DNA of 64,000 bases from Planctomycetota bacterium (GCA_020426005.1 JAGQQW010000003.1:1-64000); one strand, 5' to 3'. Shown: positions 53,329-62,079, counted from the first letter of the stretch. Program-made: numbers and translations. The notes: generated by a model from the sequence alone, not told the origin.

Positions 53329-53386
53329 CCACAGTGTACTCGCGTACGTTCGGTGGGACGTCACCCGACCGAAGTCGAGACCTCGA

Positions 53387-53800
53387 TCAGCCGCCGATGT
53401 TCGGGAGCATCTTGAGGAGGCCCGGCAACTTGTCGCTGAGGACCTTCACGATGTCGGCCTTCCCGGCGAACTTGGCGGCGAGACCGCTCAGCATCGCCTT
53501 GAGGTCGCCGAACTTGCTCGTCGCGGTCGACAGCATCGTCTTGACGGCTTCGGGAGCCGCGGCGCTGTCGCCGAGCTTCTTGAGGCTGTCGAAGGCCGTC
53601 TTGGCCGCGGGCAGGGTCGACTCGGCGAAGCTGACCGCGGTCTTGGCGCTGGCTTCGTCCTTGATGTCGTTGAACTTGGTCGTGATTTCTCCGACCTTCT
53701 CGGTGATGGTCTTGAGCGCCGATTCGCCAGCGTTCGCGCCACCGCACGAAGCAAGGAAGAGCGTGAGCGTGACGAGTGCCGAGGCAAGAAGAGTCTTCAT
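53387..53800 (-). CDS. Small helical lipoprotein
   Basis: 137 residues from the ATG at 53800 (ATG 53815 would add five residues); a lipoprotein signal ends LFLASC (Cys19). The mature protein is made of amphipathic helices rich in Ala and Lys (ALKTITEKVGEITTKFNDIK, SAKTAVSFAESTLPAAKTAF, APEAVKTMLSTATSKFGDL), with a Gly/Leu-rich end (LSDKLPGLLKMLPNIGG). No family is recognised; such proteins recall small murein-like or apolipoprotein-like coiled lipoproteins. It lies alone, divergent from the SBBP gene, with a probable terminator behind. Confidence 0.65.
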   Translation of the reverse strand: MKTLLASALVTLTLFLASCGGANAGESALKTITEKVGEITTKFNDIKDEASAKTAVSFAESTLPAAKTAFDSLKKLGDSAAAPEAVKTMLSTATSKFGDLKAMLSGLAAKFAGKADIVKVLSDKLPGLLKMLPNIGG

Positions 53801-54061
53801 CGTAGTTCGATCCATGTCTGGGTGACGAGAAATGCCCGGCATACTGCCGATGGCGGGCAACGAGGATTCCACAAGAGCGCGGATCTGTCCACGCCCATGC
53901 AACGCAAGCCGTTGCGGCGAAAGGTCCAGGAGATTTGGGATCGACGGATGGGCCCATGACAACGCCCTCTACAGATTGTGCGTTACCACGCGCAAGTCTG
54001 GGAATAGAGCGGGGTTGCCCTGTTCGTGTTATCGTCCCGCACCTACGAATCACGACCACCC
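53801..54061. other. Divergent intergenic region without a gene
   Basis: About 261 bp, the largest gap in the window. No coding or RNA gene was recognised. A TATCGT hexamer at 54030-54035 could be the -10 of the SBBP gene, with a leader of roughly 20 bases; no good -35 was seen at the usual distance. Confidence 0.4.
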
Positions 54062-56596
54062 ATGATGCTCCACAGTCTCGCACTGGCGGCCCTGTCGTGG
54101 ACCGGCGTCGCACCCTCGACCGGTCCCCAAGACCTCGCACTTGCGAGCGCACGATGCTCGGAGAGACCGGCGCCCGCTGCGTTGCATGCGTTTCGAATCG
54201 TGGAGAACCGCGGTCAATGGGATGAGCGCGTGCGCTTCGGTGTGCGTCGTCCGGACCTCTGGGCGGATTGGGATGGTTCGTCTTGGACGGTCGGTGCGCC
54301 GAGATCCGCGGCATGCCTACGCTTCGTGCCGCAGTGGTCGGATCGTCCGGACGATCCTGTAGGCGACCACGTTCGCGGCGAGGACCTCTCGCCGACGCGC
54401 ATGCACGTGTACTCGGGCACGCGCGCGGTCGAGGACATTCGCTGTCACGAGCGGCTCACATGGGACTTGTCGGACGAGGTGGCACTCGTGTTTCGACAAG
54501 GCGTGCACCGTGGACGGCTCGAGTATGACGTGTGCGTTCGCGATGCGGCTTCGCTCGAACGACTCGTGATCCGCGTCGACGGCGCGACGCGACTCAGCTC
54601 GAGTGCCGATGGTGAACTCCTGTGCCACGTGCGCGGCCTGCCCGCGGATGGCGCCGATGGCGATGCACGGGAGGTGATCCTGCGACACACCGCTCCGGTC
54701 ACGTTCGGACTCGATGGGAGCGGTCGGCGAGTTCCGTTGCGAGCGCGCTATCGAATCGTCGGCGAGCGGTGTTTTGGATTCGTGCTCGAGGACACCGAGT
54801 GGCGCGGCGAAATCGTCGTCGACCCGGGTCTCGTGTGGTCGAGTTACTTCGGCGGCAGTGGCCGGGTCGAAGGGATCTTCGATCTGCACGTCGATGCCGA
54901 CGGCACGACCTACGTCTGTGGATTCACGGACAGCGTTCTGTTCAACGTGACGAACGGCGCACAACAACCGCGCTTCGGTGGCGGTGCGCTCGATGGGTTT
55001 CTCGCGCGAATCGCGCCGGACGGCAAGACGCTCGCGTGGTGCACGTACATCGGCGGCGGTGGCGAGGACAGTCTGATTCGGTTGGCGAAGGCGCCGGACT
55101 CGAGCCTCTATGCGGCCGGCTATTCCGCGTCGGCGAACTTCCCGTTGCTGCAACCCATTCAGAAGTCGCTCGGCGGCAACGTGCAGGATGCCGTGATCAC
55201 GCGATGGAGCGATCAGGGCAAGCTGCGGTTCTCGACGTACTTCGGCGGTTCTGCGAGCGAGGCAGCGCGTGGAATCGCCTTCGACGCTGCGGGTCGTGCG
55301 TACGTCGGCGGCATCACGAACTCGGTCGACTTTCCGACGACGCAGAACAGTTATCAGCGTGTGCTCGCGGGTAGTTGGGACGCATTCGCGCTGGTTCTCG
55401 ATGGAACGTCGGATCGACTTCTCCACTCGACGATGGTCGGCGGGCTCAACGTCGACGATCTCTGGTCGATCGACGTGTCACCGGCCGGCGATGTCGTGAT
55501 GGCGATCACGACGCAGAGTCCGTTCTTGCCGACGACATCCGGGGCCTTGCAGACGTCGTATCGCGGGGGAGTTGCGGACGGGTATCTCTTCGGGCTCGAC
55601 AAGACGCTCCGGTCCCGAATCGGAGCGACGTACCTCGGTGGTAGCAGCGACGATCGACTCAATGCCGTTCGCGTGCTCGACGACGGTTCGATCGCGGTCT
55701 GTGGTTGGTCGGATTCGGGCAATTTGCCGACGGTGAATTCGTTCCAAGGATCGCCGACGGGCAACTACGACGGCTATGTCGCGCACGTGGCGAGAGACTT
55801 CAAGAGCCTCGTGTGGGGCACGTACGTCGGCGGCGGAGCGAACGACTTCTTCTGGGATCTCGACGTCGATGCCGCGTCGATGTGGACGGTCGCGGGGCTC
55901 ACCTACGCGAACGACTTTCCCGTGACGGCAGGTGCGTACAAGTCGACGATCGGACGCAACGGATCCAACGGTGGCGATGGCGTCGTCGTTCGGATCGCAC
56001 CGTGGTTGCGACCCTTCTCGCGGGAACTCGTGTACGCCTCGTACGTCGGCGGCAACGACTACGAGTACGTCTACGCCCTCGACGTGCGCAATCAGGAAGC
56101 GACGCTCGCCGGTGAGACTTCGTCGACCAACTACGAAACGACGACCGGCGCGTTTCAAACGATGCGCGGTGGCAACACCGGAGAAGGCATGGTGACGCGG
56201 CTCGACCTGCTGCCGGCGTCGTGCACGCGCTTCGGCGTGTCCTCGCCTTGCAAGGACGAGTGGCCGTTCGAACCGAGCGAGCACGCAGCGAAGGGCATCA
56301 CGAGCTTCGCGATGATCACGGGCGGTTTGCCACCGTCGACTGCAGGCATTCTCGCGCTCGGCGTGCCGACGTCGAACGGGCTACCGATTCTGGGTTCGGT
56401 CGCGTACTTGGACCCGCTGTTTCCGATCCTCACGTTCCCAATGGCGAGTGATTCGAACGGGAACATCGAGATCGCGTTGCCGCTGCCGATGCAGAGTCTG
56501 CGCTTCGCGCTGCAGGCGTTCCTCTTGCGTGCGACCAACTGCCAGGGAGGCGGGGCGCTGATTTCCTCGCCAGCGATCGAGATCCGCGTGCAGTAG
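54062..56596 (+). CDS. Secreted SBBP beta-propeller protein with C-terminal module
   Basis: 844 residues from tandem ATGs at 54062/54065; a weak signal peptide (LHSLALAALSWTGVAPSTGP). Residues ~40-260 form a domain typical of the start of SBBP proteins: FRIVENRGQWDERVRFGVR, then GxxxDLxxDV-type strands ending IVVDPGLVWSSYFGG. SBBP repeats follow, each with a YxGGSGxD-like turn (VWSSYFGGSGR, CTYIGGGGEDS, STYFGGSASEAARG, ATYLGGSSDDRLN, GTYVGGGANDFF, ASYVGGNDYEYV), i.e. about six or more blades. The last ~100 residues resemble the shared secreted C-terminal module. It is exported and probably interacts with a surface; no catalytic function can be named. Confidence 0.8.
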   Translation: MMLHSLALAALSWTGVAPSTGPQDLALASARCSERPAPAALHAFRIVENRGQWDERVRFGVRRPDLWADWDGSSWTVGAPRSAACLRFVPQWSDRPDDPVGDHVRGEDLSPTRMHVYSGTRAVEDIRCHERLTWDLSDEVALVFRQGVHRGRLEYDVCVRDAASLERLVIRVDGATRLSSSADGELLCHVRGLPADGADGDAREVILRHTAPVTFGLDGSGRRVPLRARYRIVGERCFGFVLEDTEWRGEIVVDPGLVWSSYFGGSGRVEGIFDLHVDADGTTYVCGFTDSVLFNVTNGAQQPRFGGGALDGFLARIAPDGKTLAWCTYIGGGGEDSLIRLAKAPDSSLYAAGYSASANFPLLQPIQKSLGGNVQDAVITRWSDQGKLRFSTYFGGSASEAARGIAFDAAGRAYVGGITNSVDFPTTQNSYQRVLAGSWDAFALVLDGTSDRLLHSTMVGGLNVDDLWSIDVSPAGDVVMAITTQSPFLPTTSGALQTSYRGGVADGYLFGLDKTLRSRIGATYLGGSSDDRLNAVRVLDDGSIAVCGWSDSGNLPTVNSFQGSPTGNYDGYVAHVARDFKSLVWGTYVGGGANDFFWDLDVDAASMWTVAGLTYANDFPVTAGAYKSTIGRNGSNGGDGVVVRIAPWLRPFSRELVYASYVGGNDYEYVYALDVRNQEATLAGETSSTNYETTTGAFQTMRGGNTGEGMVTRLDLLPASCTRFGVSSPCKDEWPFEPSEHAAKGITSFAMITGGLPPSTAGILALGVPTSNGLPILGSVAYLDPLFPILTFPMASDSNGNIEIALPLPMQSLRFALQAFLLRATNCQGGGALISSPAIEIRVQ

Positions 56597-56650
56597 GGGA
56601 CCGCTGCTGCGTACCATGGGTGGACACCCCTCTTACCCATGAGGTTCGAC

Positions 56651-57604
56651 ATGCAGACTCTCACGATTTCGCTTGCGACGTCGCGTCGGTTGCGATGCAT
56701 GGCATCGTTCACGTTCGCCATTTTGGGCGCCTTCCTCGTCCACACGAGTGCCGCAGCACAGAACTACATTCGCTGGCAGTCGTTGACTCCGAACGCGGGA
56801 ACTGGATTCGTCGACGCGGCGAACAAGGTTGCTGTCCGTAGTTGGTCCGGTCCCGGATTGGACATGAGAGGCGACGTCCGGTACGACGAAGACACGTCGT
56901 ACGCGACGCAGAACTTCCAGGCGGACTTCACGGTCGATTCGACGACTCCCTACAAAGCGATCTACTCGGCGATCGATGCACAGGGCACGCCGGGCTACCA
57001 CAAGTACCTCGTCGAGTTCGATGCGATTCATCAGGACAAGATCTCGGTGAACTGGAGTTCGTACGCTCGCAATGGCGTGTTCCTGGATGCGCGCCTGCTG
57101 GGCCCCAGAGCCGGAGTGTTCACGAACCAGAAGGTCCAGTTCTTGATCGAAATCGGCTACTACGTCGATCCCAGCAAGATCCAGCAGCAGGGACAGTTCG
57201 GGTACCGCTTCTTCCTCGATGTGTCGCACGTGCTCCGCTACAGCTCGATCACTCCTGCGTGCGGCTCTTCGAGTCTGGAGTTCGACTCCCTCAACCAGGC
57301 CTTCGACAAACCGGCGATGTTGCGGGTCGTCCGCGTTCCATCGCCGGGGATCGCGGTGCTCATCGCGGGCGTCTACGGCCGCACGATCGACCTGACCGCG
57401 CTTGGCGCAACCGGGTGCACGCTCGGCGTTGCCGAACCGATCTTCGTGCCCCTCGCCGTCCAGAACGGTACGGCGATCTGCCCACCGTTGCCGGCGATCA
57501 GTAGCTACCAGCCGTTCCACTCGACAGCGCAGGCGCTCGTCGTGGATCGCGCTGCCAATCCGGCGGGCTTCACGCTGACGCAGACCTACTGGCTGCGCTG
57601 GTAG
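56651..57604 (+). CDS. Secreted protein, tandem paralogue 1
   Basis: 317 residues from the ATG at 56651. The ATG at 56639 is also in frame, but the sequence CCCATGAGGTTC there also precedes the next gene at the equivalent place, where it is not in frame; GAGG therefore serves as ribosome binding site. A signal peptide ends near SAAAQ. The mature part begins YIRWQSLTPNAGTGFVDAANK and is beta-rich (YKAIYSAIDAQGTPGYHKYL, VFTNQKVQFLIEIGYYVDPS); the C-terminal ~110 residues (ACGSSSLEF, IAVLIAGVYGRTIDLTALGA, FVPLAVQNG) relate to the shared secreted module. No known family. Confidence 0.7.
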   Translation: MQTLTISLATSRRLRCMASFTFAILGAFLVHTSAAAQNYIRWQSLTPNAGTGFVDAANKVAVRSWSGPGLDMRGDVRYDEDTSYATQNFQADFTVDSTTPYKAIYSAIDAQGTPGYHKYLVEFDAIHQDKISVNWSSYARNGVFLDARLLGPRAGVFTNQKVQFLIEIGYYVDPSKIQQQGQFGYRFFLDVSHVLRYSSITPACGSSSLEFDSLNQAFDKPAMLRVVRVPSPGIAVLIAGVYGRTIDLTALGATGCTLGVAEPIFVPLAVQNGTAICPPLPAISSYQPFHSTAQALVVDRAANPAGFTLTQTYWLRW

Positions 57605-57670
57605 AGAGCGGGGGTCTTAGCAGCGTGTTGGGGCTACGATGGGCTTCCCCCAAAATCCCATGAGGTTCCG

Positions 57671-58627
57671 ATGATGCCTTCCTCGAGTTCGAACTCGTTT
57701 CGTTCGCGACGCCTCGGCGCGTTGCTGTTCGTGGCCGCGACCGCTCTCACTGTGCACGCGAGTGTCGGTGCGCAGTACATCCGCGTGCAGTCGTTGACTC
57801 CGGGTGCCGCTACAGGATTCGTCGATGCGGCCAACAAGGTCACGGTCGGTCCGTGGGCCGGCCCGGGTCTGAGCTGGAGAGGGAAGACGCAGTACTTCGA
57901 AGAGTCGGCGTACGCGACCCAGATCATCGACGCGTTCTACACGGCCGATGCGACCGCCCCCTTCAAAGCTGTCTATTCTGCAATCGATGCACGAGGTACG
58001 CCGGGCTATCACCAGTACCTCATCGAGTTCGATGCCGTGAACCAGGACAAAGTCTATCTGGGGTGGAGTCAGGACTCCCGCAGCACGCCCGGGCTGTTCT
58101 TCGACGCGCGCCTCCTCGGCCCTCGGGATGGTGTGTTCGCGAACCAAAAGGTCCGCTACTTGCTCGAAGTCGCCTACTACGTCGAGCCGAGCAAGCTGCA
58201 GCAGCAGGAGCGCTTCGGGTACGGCTTTTCCCTCGATGCGCGGCACCTGCTGAACGTCAGACAGATCACGGGAGCGTGCGGAACCGCCGAACTCGAAGTC
58301 GCCGCGCTCAACGCGAGTGCGCAGGACCGAGCCGCTCTTCAGGTCGTCCGCATCCCTACGCCCGGCATCGCGGTCTTCATCGCCGGTGTCTACGGACAGA
58401 CGATCGATTTGTCCCGGTACGGTGCGACCGGCTGCATGCTCGGAGTCGCCGAGCCGATCTTCGTGCCCCTCGTCGCTCAGAACGGTAGTGCGTTCTGCCC
58501 ACGGCTTCCACCGATGACGAAGCTACCCCCATGGATGGCGACTGCGCAGGCTCTCGTCGTGGACCCGACCGCGAATGCCGCCGGGTTCACGCTCACGAAT
58601 ACCTTGCTCTTGCGCTGGTTCTTCTGA
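57671..58627 (+). CDS. Secreted protein, tandem paralogue 2
   Basis: 318 residues from tandem ATGs at 57671. It aligns with paralogue 1 over its full length: VQSLTPGAATGFVDAANKVT, FKAVYSAIDARGTPGYHQYL, VFANQKVRYLLEVAYYVEPS, IAVFIAGVYGQTIDLSRYGA, AEPIFVPLVAQNG. The signal peptide ends near HASVGAQ. The two genes lie 66 bp apart on the same strand and share the leader element CCCATGAGGTTC, 30 bases after a TACGAT/TACCAT hexamer. They arose by duplication. The role is unknown, probably surface or extracellular. Confidence 0.7.
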   Translation: MMPSSSSNSFRSRRLGALLFVAATALTVHASVGAQYIRVQSLTPGAATGFVDAANKVTVGPWAGPGLSWRGKTQYFEESAYATQIIDAFYTADATAPFKAVYSAIDARGTPGYHQYLIEFDAVNQDKVYLGWSQDSRSTPGLFFDARLLGPRDGVFANQKVRYLLEVAYYVEPSKLQQQERFGYGFSLDARHLLNVRQITGACGTAELEVAALNASAQDRAALQVVRIPTPGIAVFIAGVYGQTIDLSRYGATGCMLGVAEPIFVPLVAQNGSAFCPRLPPMTKLPPWMATAQALVVDPTANAAGFTLTNTLLLRWFF

Positions 58628-58630
58628 AGC

Positions 58631-58885
58631 TCACGACGCCTGGCTGAGACGCCAGGCCGACACGGCGAACCAGATGAGTTCGAGTGTCATCGTCGGCCAA
58701 TCGCGCTTGCGAACGCAGACGACGAAGAGCGCGAGCGCGCCGACTGCGTTGAGCGTCTGGTAGAACCAGCCATCGCCGAGGACGTGCGCGGCGTTGAGCC
58801 CGAACGCAGCCGTCACCGCGAGCATGCCGGTCCAGCCGAGTGCCTCGACGGCGCTGCTCGAGCGTGCTGTCTCGAGCTCCGTCAT
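58631..58885 (-). CDS. Small membrane protein, CBU_0592-like, second of a tandem pair
   Basis: 84 residues from the ATG at 58885, which overlaps the stop of the upstream gene (ATGA). It contains three hydrophobic segments (ALGWTGMLAVTAAFGLNAA, TLNAVGALALFVVCVR, MTLELIWFAVSAWRL). The pattern LGW-x-GM, then Y/F-x-x-LN-x-x-GA, then a final L-x-x-IW matches the small CBU_0592-type membrane protein family and also its upstream neighbour. Function unknown. Confidence 0.65.
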   Translation of the reverse strand: MTELETARSSSAVEALGWTGMLAVTAAFGLNAAHVLGDGWFYQTLNAVGALALFVVCVRKRDWPTMTLELIWFAVSAWRLSQAS

Positions 58886-59145
58886 CGTCCGAAGCCTCCG
58901 AGTAGCGAGACGATGGCGATCACGGTCCAGACCGCATTGAGCGCGAACGACGGATAGTTGACGCGCGCGAGGTTGGCGACACAGAGCAGAACGGACCCTG
59001 TTGCCGTCGCTGCGAAATACAGTGCGCCGCGATCGATCCACTCGAGGTTGGCTGCCGCGAACGCGCCGACGACGAGCACCATCCCGATCCAGCCGAGATT
59101 GAGCGCGCCACGCTGCCGCGCTGTTTTGTTGTCCGTACCCTTCAA
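58882..59145 (-). CDS. Small membrane protein, CBU_0592-like, first of a tandem pair
   Basis: 87 residues if started at the TTG at 59145; the frame is open to 59280 but that part is basic and unlikely. Three hydrophobic segments (LNLGWIGMVLVVGAFAAANL, LYFAATATGSVLLCVANLA, FALNAVWTVIAIVSLLG) align with those of the downstream gene (LGWIGM against LGWTGM). The start is uncertain, since no ATG or clear Shine-Dalgarno is near. It is divergent from serA. Confidence 0.6.
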   Translation of the reverse strand: MKGTDNKTARQRGALNLGWIGMVLVVGAFAAANLEWIDRGALYFAATATGSVLLCVANLARVNYPSFALNAVWTVIAIVSLLGGFGR

Positions 59146-59333
59146 GATCCGTCTCTTTCCGCGGGATCGTTCGATTGGACGGGCACCGTTGCAAGTGTGC
59201 AGCGAAAAACCGTGTCGAAAAACCGTGCCGAAAACCGTGTCCCGAGAGCGGGCAGGAAACGACGCGCAGACGCGACGCATGGGTTTCCGCAGAAGGGCCT
59301 GCTACGCTGCCGCGCGAATCGATCCAGAACTAC

Positions 59334-59341
59334 GAAGGGGG
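59334..59341 (+). promoter_or_regulatory. Ribosome binding site of serA
   Basis: GAAGGGGG ends 6 bases before the ATG at 59348 and touches the ATG at 59342, so the downstream ATG is the better start. A TACGCT hexamer at 59303-59308 could be the -10 of a normal, leadered transcript. Confidence 0.55.
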
Positions 59342-59347
59342 ATGGCG

Positions 59348-60961
59348 ATGGAGAGCGATGACAGCAAGCCGTGGCGTGTCCTCGTCGCGGACGATCTCAC
59401 GCCGGACGGGCTGGAGATTCTTCGCGACAAGGCCGAGGTAAGAGTCTTCAAGGGAATGACACCGGACCAACTCCTCGCGGAGTTGCCCGGGACGCACGCG
59501 CTCATCGTTCGTTCGGCGACGACCGTGTCGCGCGAGGTTCTGGAAGCTGCGCCTGACCTTCTCGTCGTCGGGCGCGCGGGGATCGGCGTCGACAATGTCG
59601 ACGTCGAGGCCGCCACCGAGCGCGGAATCGCGGTCATGAACACGCCCGAGTCCGGTGCGACGACCACAGCCGAGCACGCGATCGCGCTCTTGTGTTCGCT
59701 CGCGCGCAACATCCCGTTCGCGAGCGAGTCGATGCACGCGGGCAAGTGGGAGAAGAGCAAGCTCACCGGAGTCGAACTCACGGGCAAGACGTTCGGAATC
59801 GTCGGGCTCGGACGGATCGGGTCGATCGTCGCGGCTCGTGGCCAAGGCCTTGCCATGCGCGTGATCGCGTATGACCCGCACCTTCCGAAGGACCGAGCGC
59901 CCGAGGGCGTGACGTTGGTCCCCTTCGAGCGTCTGCTTGCCGAGTCGGACTTCGTGTCGATCCACGTTCCGCTCCTCGATGCGACGCATCACCTGTTCGA
60001 CGCGCGCGCGTTCGCGCAGATGAAGTCGACGGCACGCCTCGTCGATTGCGCGCGCGGTGGAATCGTCGATGAGACAGCGCTCTGCGAAGCGCTCGAGAAT
60101 GGCACGATCGCGGGAGCCGCGCTCGATGTGTTCGAAGTCGAGCCCTTGCCTGTCGATTCACCCCTTCGCAAGCAAGAACGCCTCTTGCTCACGCCGCACC
60201 TCGGTGCGTCGACGAAGGAAGCGTCCAGGAAGATCGGCGTCGACATGGCGAAACAGATCGTCAACTGTCTCGAGTTCGGCACGGTCATCAACGGCGTCAA
60301 CGTGCCGCGTATTCCTCCCGACCAGGCCGAGGAAGTCGCCCCGTGGCTCGATCTCGTGACGTGCCTCGCGGCGTTGCTCACGCAGGCGTTCCCGGGGCAA
60401 CTCGAGTCGTTGCGACTCGACCTGCAGGGCGAACGCGTGCAGCGCCATCAGGAGTCGCTCGGTGTTGCCGCACTGGTCGGTGCACTCCGGGGTTCGAGGC
60501 AGACCGTCACGGCCGTGAACGCGCGCACTGCTGCCACGCGCTCCGGCATCGCGCACGAAACCCAGCGGATCCAGGTCGACGGTGCCTTCGTCGACGTCGT
60601 GCGTGTGACGTGCGTGCTCGATGGTCGAGCACGCTGCGCAACCGGAACGTTGCTGGGGAGGCGCGGACTGACGATCCTCGAACTCGAGAACGCGAGCCTC
60701 GATGCGCATCCGTCGCCGGACATGATTCTCACGTTTCACGACGACTCACCGGGGGTCATCGGCCGGATCGGGTCGATCCTCGGCGAACGCGGGATCAACA
60801 TCTCGAGCATGCAAGTGGCACTCGGTGGTGATTCGGGTGCAGCCGCAATGGCGCTGCTCGCGGTCGACAGCCCGCTCGACGCCGAGGCCGTTACCGATCT
60901 CGAAAAGATCGATCACGTACACCGAGTCGCGCGCATCGATTTCCGGCGTGGAGGACGTTGA
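59348..60961 (+). CDS. serA: D-3-phosphoglycerate dehydrogenase, long form
   Basis: 537 residues. ATG 59348 is preferred over 59342 by its Shine-Dalgarno spacing. Residues ~1-320 hold the catalytic and NAD-binding domains: VGRAGIGVDNVDV, GIVGLGRIGS (dinucleotide site), ARGGIVDE with the substrate Arg, and LLTPHLGAST with the catalytic His. An intervening ASB-like domain (~330-455) and a C-terminal ACT domain (DDSPGVIGRIGSILGERGIN) follow, as in Mycobacterium-type enzymes that respond to serine. It oxidises 3-phosphoglycerate to 3-phosphohydroxypyruvate, the first step of serine synthesis. Its stop overlaps the next start (TGATG). Confidence 0.93.
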   Translation: MESDDSKPWRVLVADDLTPDGLEILRDKAEVRVFKGMTPDQLLAELPGTHALIVRSATTVSREVLEAAPDLLVVGRAGIGVDNVDVEAATERGIAVMNTPESGATTTAEHAIALLCSLARNIPFASESMHAGKWEKSKLTGVELTGKTFGIVGLGRIGSIVAARGQGLAMRVIAYDPHLPKDRAPEGVTLVPFERLLAESDFVSIHVPLLDATHHLFDARAFAQMKSTARLVDCARGGIVDETALCEALENGTIAGAALDVFEVEPLPVDSPLRKQERLLLTPHLGASTKEASRKIGVDMAKQIVNCLEFGTVINGVNVPRIPPDQAEEVAPWLDLVTCLAALLTQAFPGQLESLRLDLQGERVQRHQESLGVAALVGALRGSRQTVTAVNARTAATRSGIAHETQRIQVDGAFVDVVRVTCVLDGRARCATGTLLGRRGLTILELENASLDAHPSPDMILTFHDDSPGVIGRIGSILGERGINISSMQVALGGDSGAAAMALLAVDSPLDAEAVTDLEKIDHVHRVARIDFRRGGR

Positions 60962-62070
60962 TGGGCGAGTTCGACGACATTCTGTTCGGTGATCACGAGA
61001 TCCTCTGGATTCCGGGTCCGACCGAGATGTACCCCGAGATTCGTGCAGCGCTCGCGAGGCCGACGATCGGGCACCGTTCGCAGGCGTGCAAGGACCTCAT
61101 GCTGCGTTGTCGCGACAAGCTCGCGCCTTTGTTCGGCACGACGCAACACGTGCTCTTCGAGAGCGTGCCTGCGACCGCGTTGTGGGAGGCCGCGATTCGC
61201 AACCTCGTTCCGAAACGCAGTCTGCACGTGCATTGCGGCGCGTTCTCCGAGCGCTGGGCCAAGGTCGCGCGTGCGTGCGGTCGCGAGGCCGACGAGATCA
61301 GTGTGCCGTGGGGCCAGGCGAATCGCCCGGACACGTTGCGCGCGAAGCTCGCGGAGTCGTCGTACGACGCGGTCTGCTTGATCCACAACGAGACCGCGAC
61401 CGGGGTGACCAATCCTCTGCGTGAACTCGCATCGGTCGTGCGTGAGCAGCCAGACACGCTCGTGCTCGTGGACGCGGTCACGAGCTTCTCCGGTATCCCG
61501 ATCGACTTCGACGAACTCGGGATCGATCTCGCGTTCGCGAGTGCGCAGAAGTGCCTCGCGTTGCCTGCAGGGTTCACCGTGTACGCGTTGTCGGATCGCG
61601 CGCTCGAGCGAGCCGCGACGGCCGAGGGGCGCGGTTGGCTGCTCGATTTCGTGCGCGCACAGGAAGGTTTGTCCAAGGGTGAATCGGTCGCGACGCCGTC
61701 GATTCCGCACCTCTACGCGCTCGAGCTCCAGCTCGATCGCATCGCGGCCGAGGGGCTCGACGCGCGGTACGCGCGGCACCAGGCGATGGCGACGCGCATG
61801 CGGTCCTGGGCCGGCGATCGTGGGTTCGCGATGTTCTCCGAGGCCGGCTTCGAGTCGGACACGACGAGCTGCGTGGCGGCTGGCGACCTCGATGTGGCGT
61901 GGTTCGTCAAAGAGTTGCGCGCGCGCGGGAAGTTCATCAGCAACGGCTACGGTAAGCTCAAGGGGCAGACGTTCCGGATCGGGCACATGGGGGACCACGG
62001 CGAGGCACAGCTCGAAGAGTTGCTGTCGGACATGGATGCCTGCCTGGTGCAGCGCGGCTCGCCGACATAA
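60961..62070 (+). CDS. Class V aminotransferase, probable phosphoserine aminotransferase
   Basis: 369 residues, PLP-dependent class V fold: IPGPTEMYPEIRAAL at the start, HNETATGVTNPL, D171-AVTSFSG for the PLP pyridine, and the Schiff-base K197 (FASAQKCLALPAG). This is the alanine-glyoxylate/serine-pyruvate type rather than the classical SerC; such enzymes replace SerC in several lineages. Its ATG shares one base with the serA stop (TGATG), so the two are translationally coupled, and 3-phosphohydroxypyruvate to phosphoserine is the most likely reaction. Alternatively it acts on glyoxylate or serine. No SerB phosphatase was seen in the window. Confidence 0.85.
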   Translation: MGEFDDILFGDHEILWIPGPTEMYPEIRAALARPTIGHRSQACKDLMLRCRDKLAPLFGTTQHVLFESVPATALWEAAIRNLVPKRSLHVHCGAFSERWAKVARACGREADEISVPWGQANRPDTLRAKLAESSYDAVCLIHNETATGVTNPLRELASVVREQPDTLVLVDAVTSFSGIPIDFDELGIDLAFASAQKCLALPAGFTVYALSDRALERAATAEGRGWLLDFVRAQEGLSKGESVATPSIPHLYALELQLDRIAAEGLDARYARHQAMATRMRSWAGDRGFAMFSEAGFESDTTSCVAAGDLDVAWFVKELRARGKFISNGYGKLKGQTFRIGHMGDHGEAQLEELLSDMDACLVQRGSPT

Positions 62071-62073
62071 GCT
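62068..62073 (+). promoter_or_regulatory. Possible -10 element TAAGCT for the ClpX-like gene
   Basis: TAAGCT includes the stop codon of the aminotransferase gene and ends 6 bases before the ATG at 62080. Read-through from upstream is equally possible. Confidence 0.25.
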
Positions 62074-62079
62074 CGCTGT

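Noticed and set aside
53801-54061. Possible small gene or RNA in the largest gap
   Set aside because: Only short shadow frames without ribosome sites, and no stable RNA-like fold or tRNA pattern was recognised.
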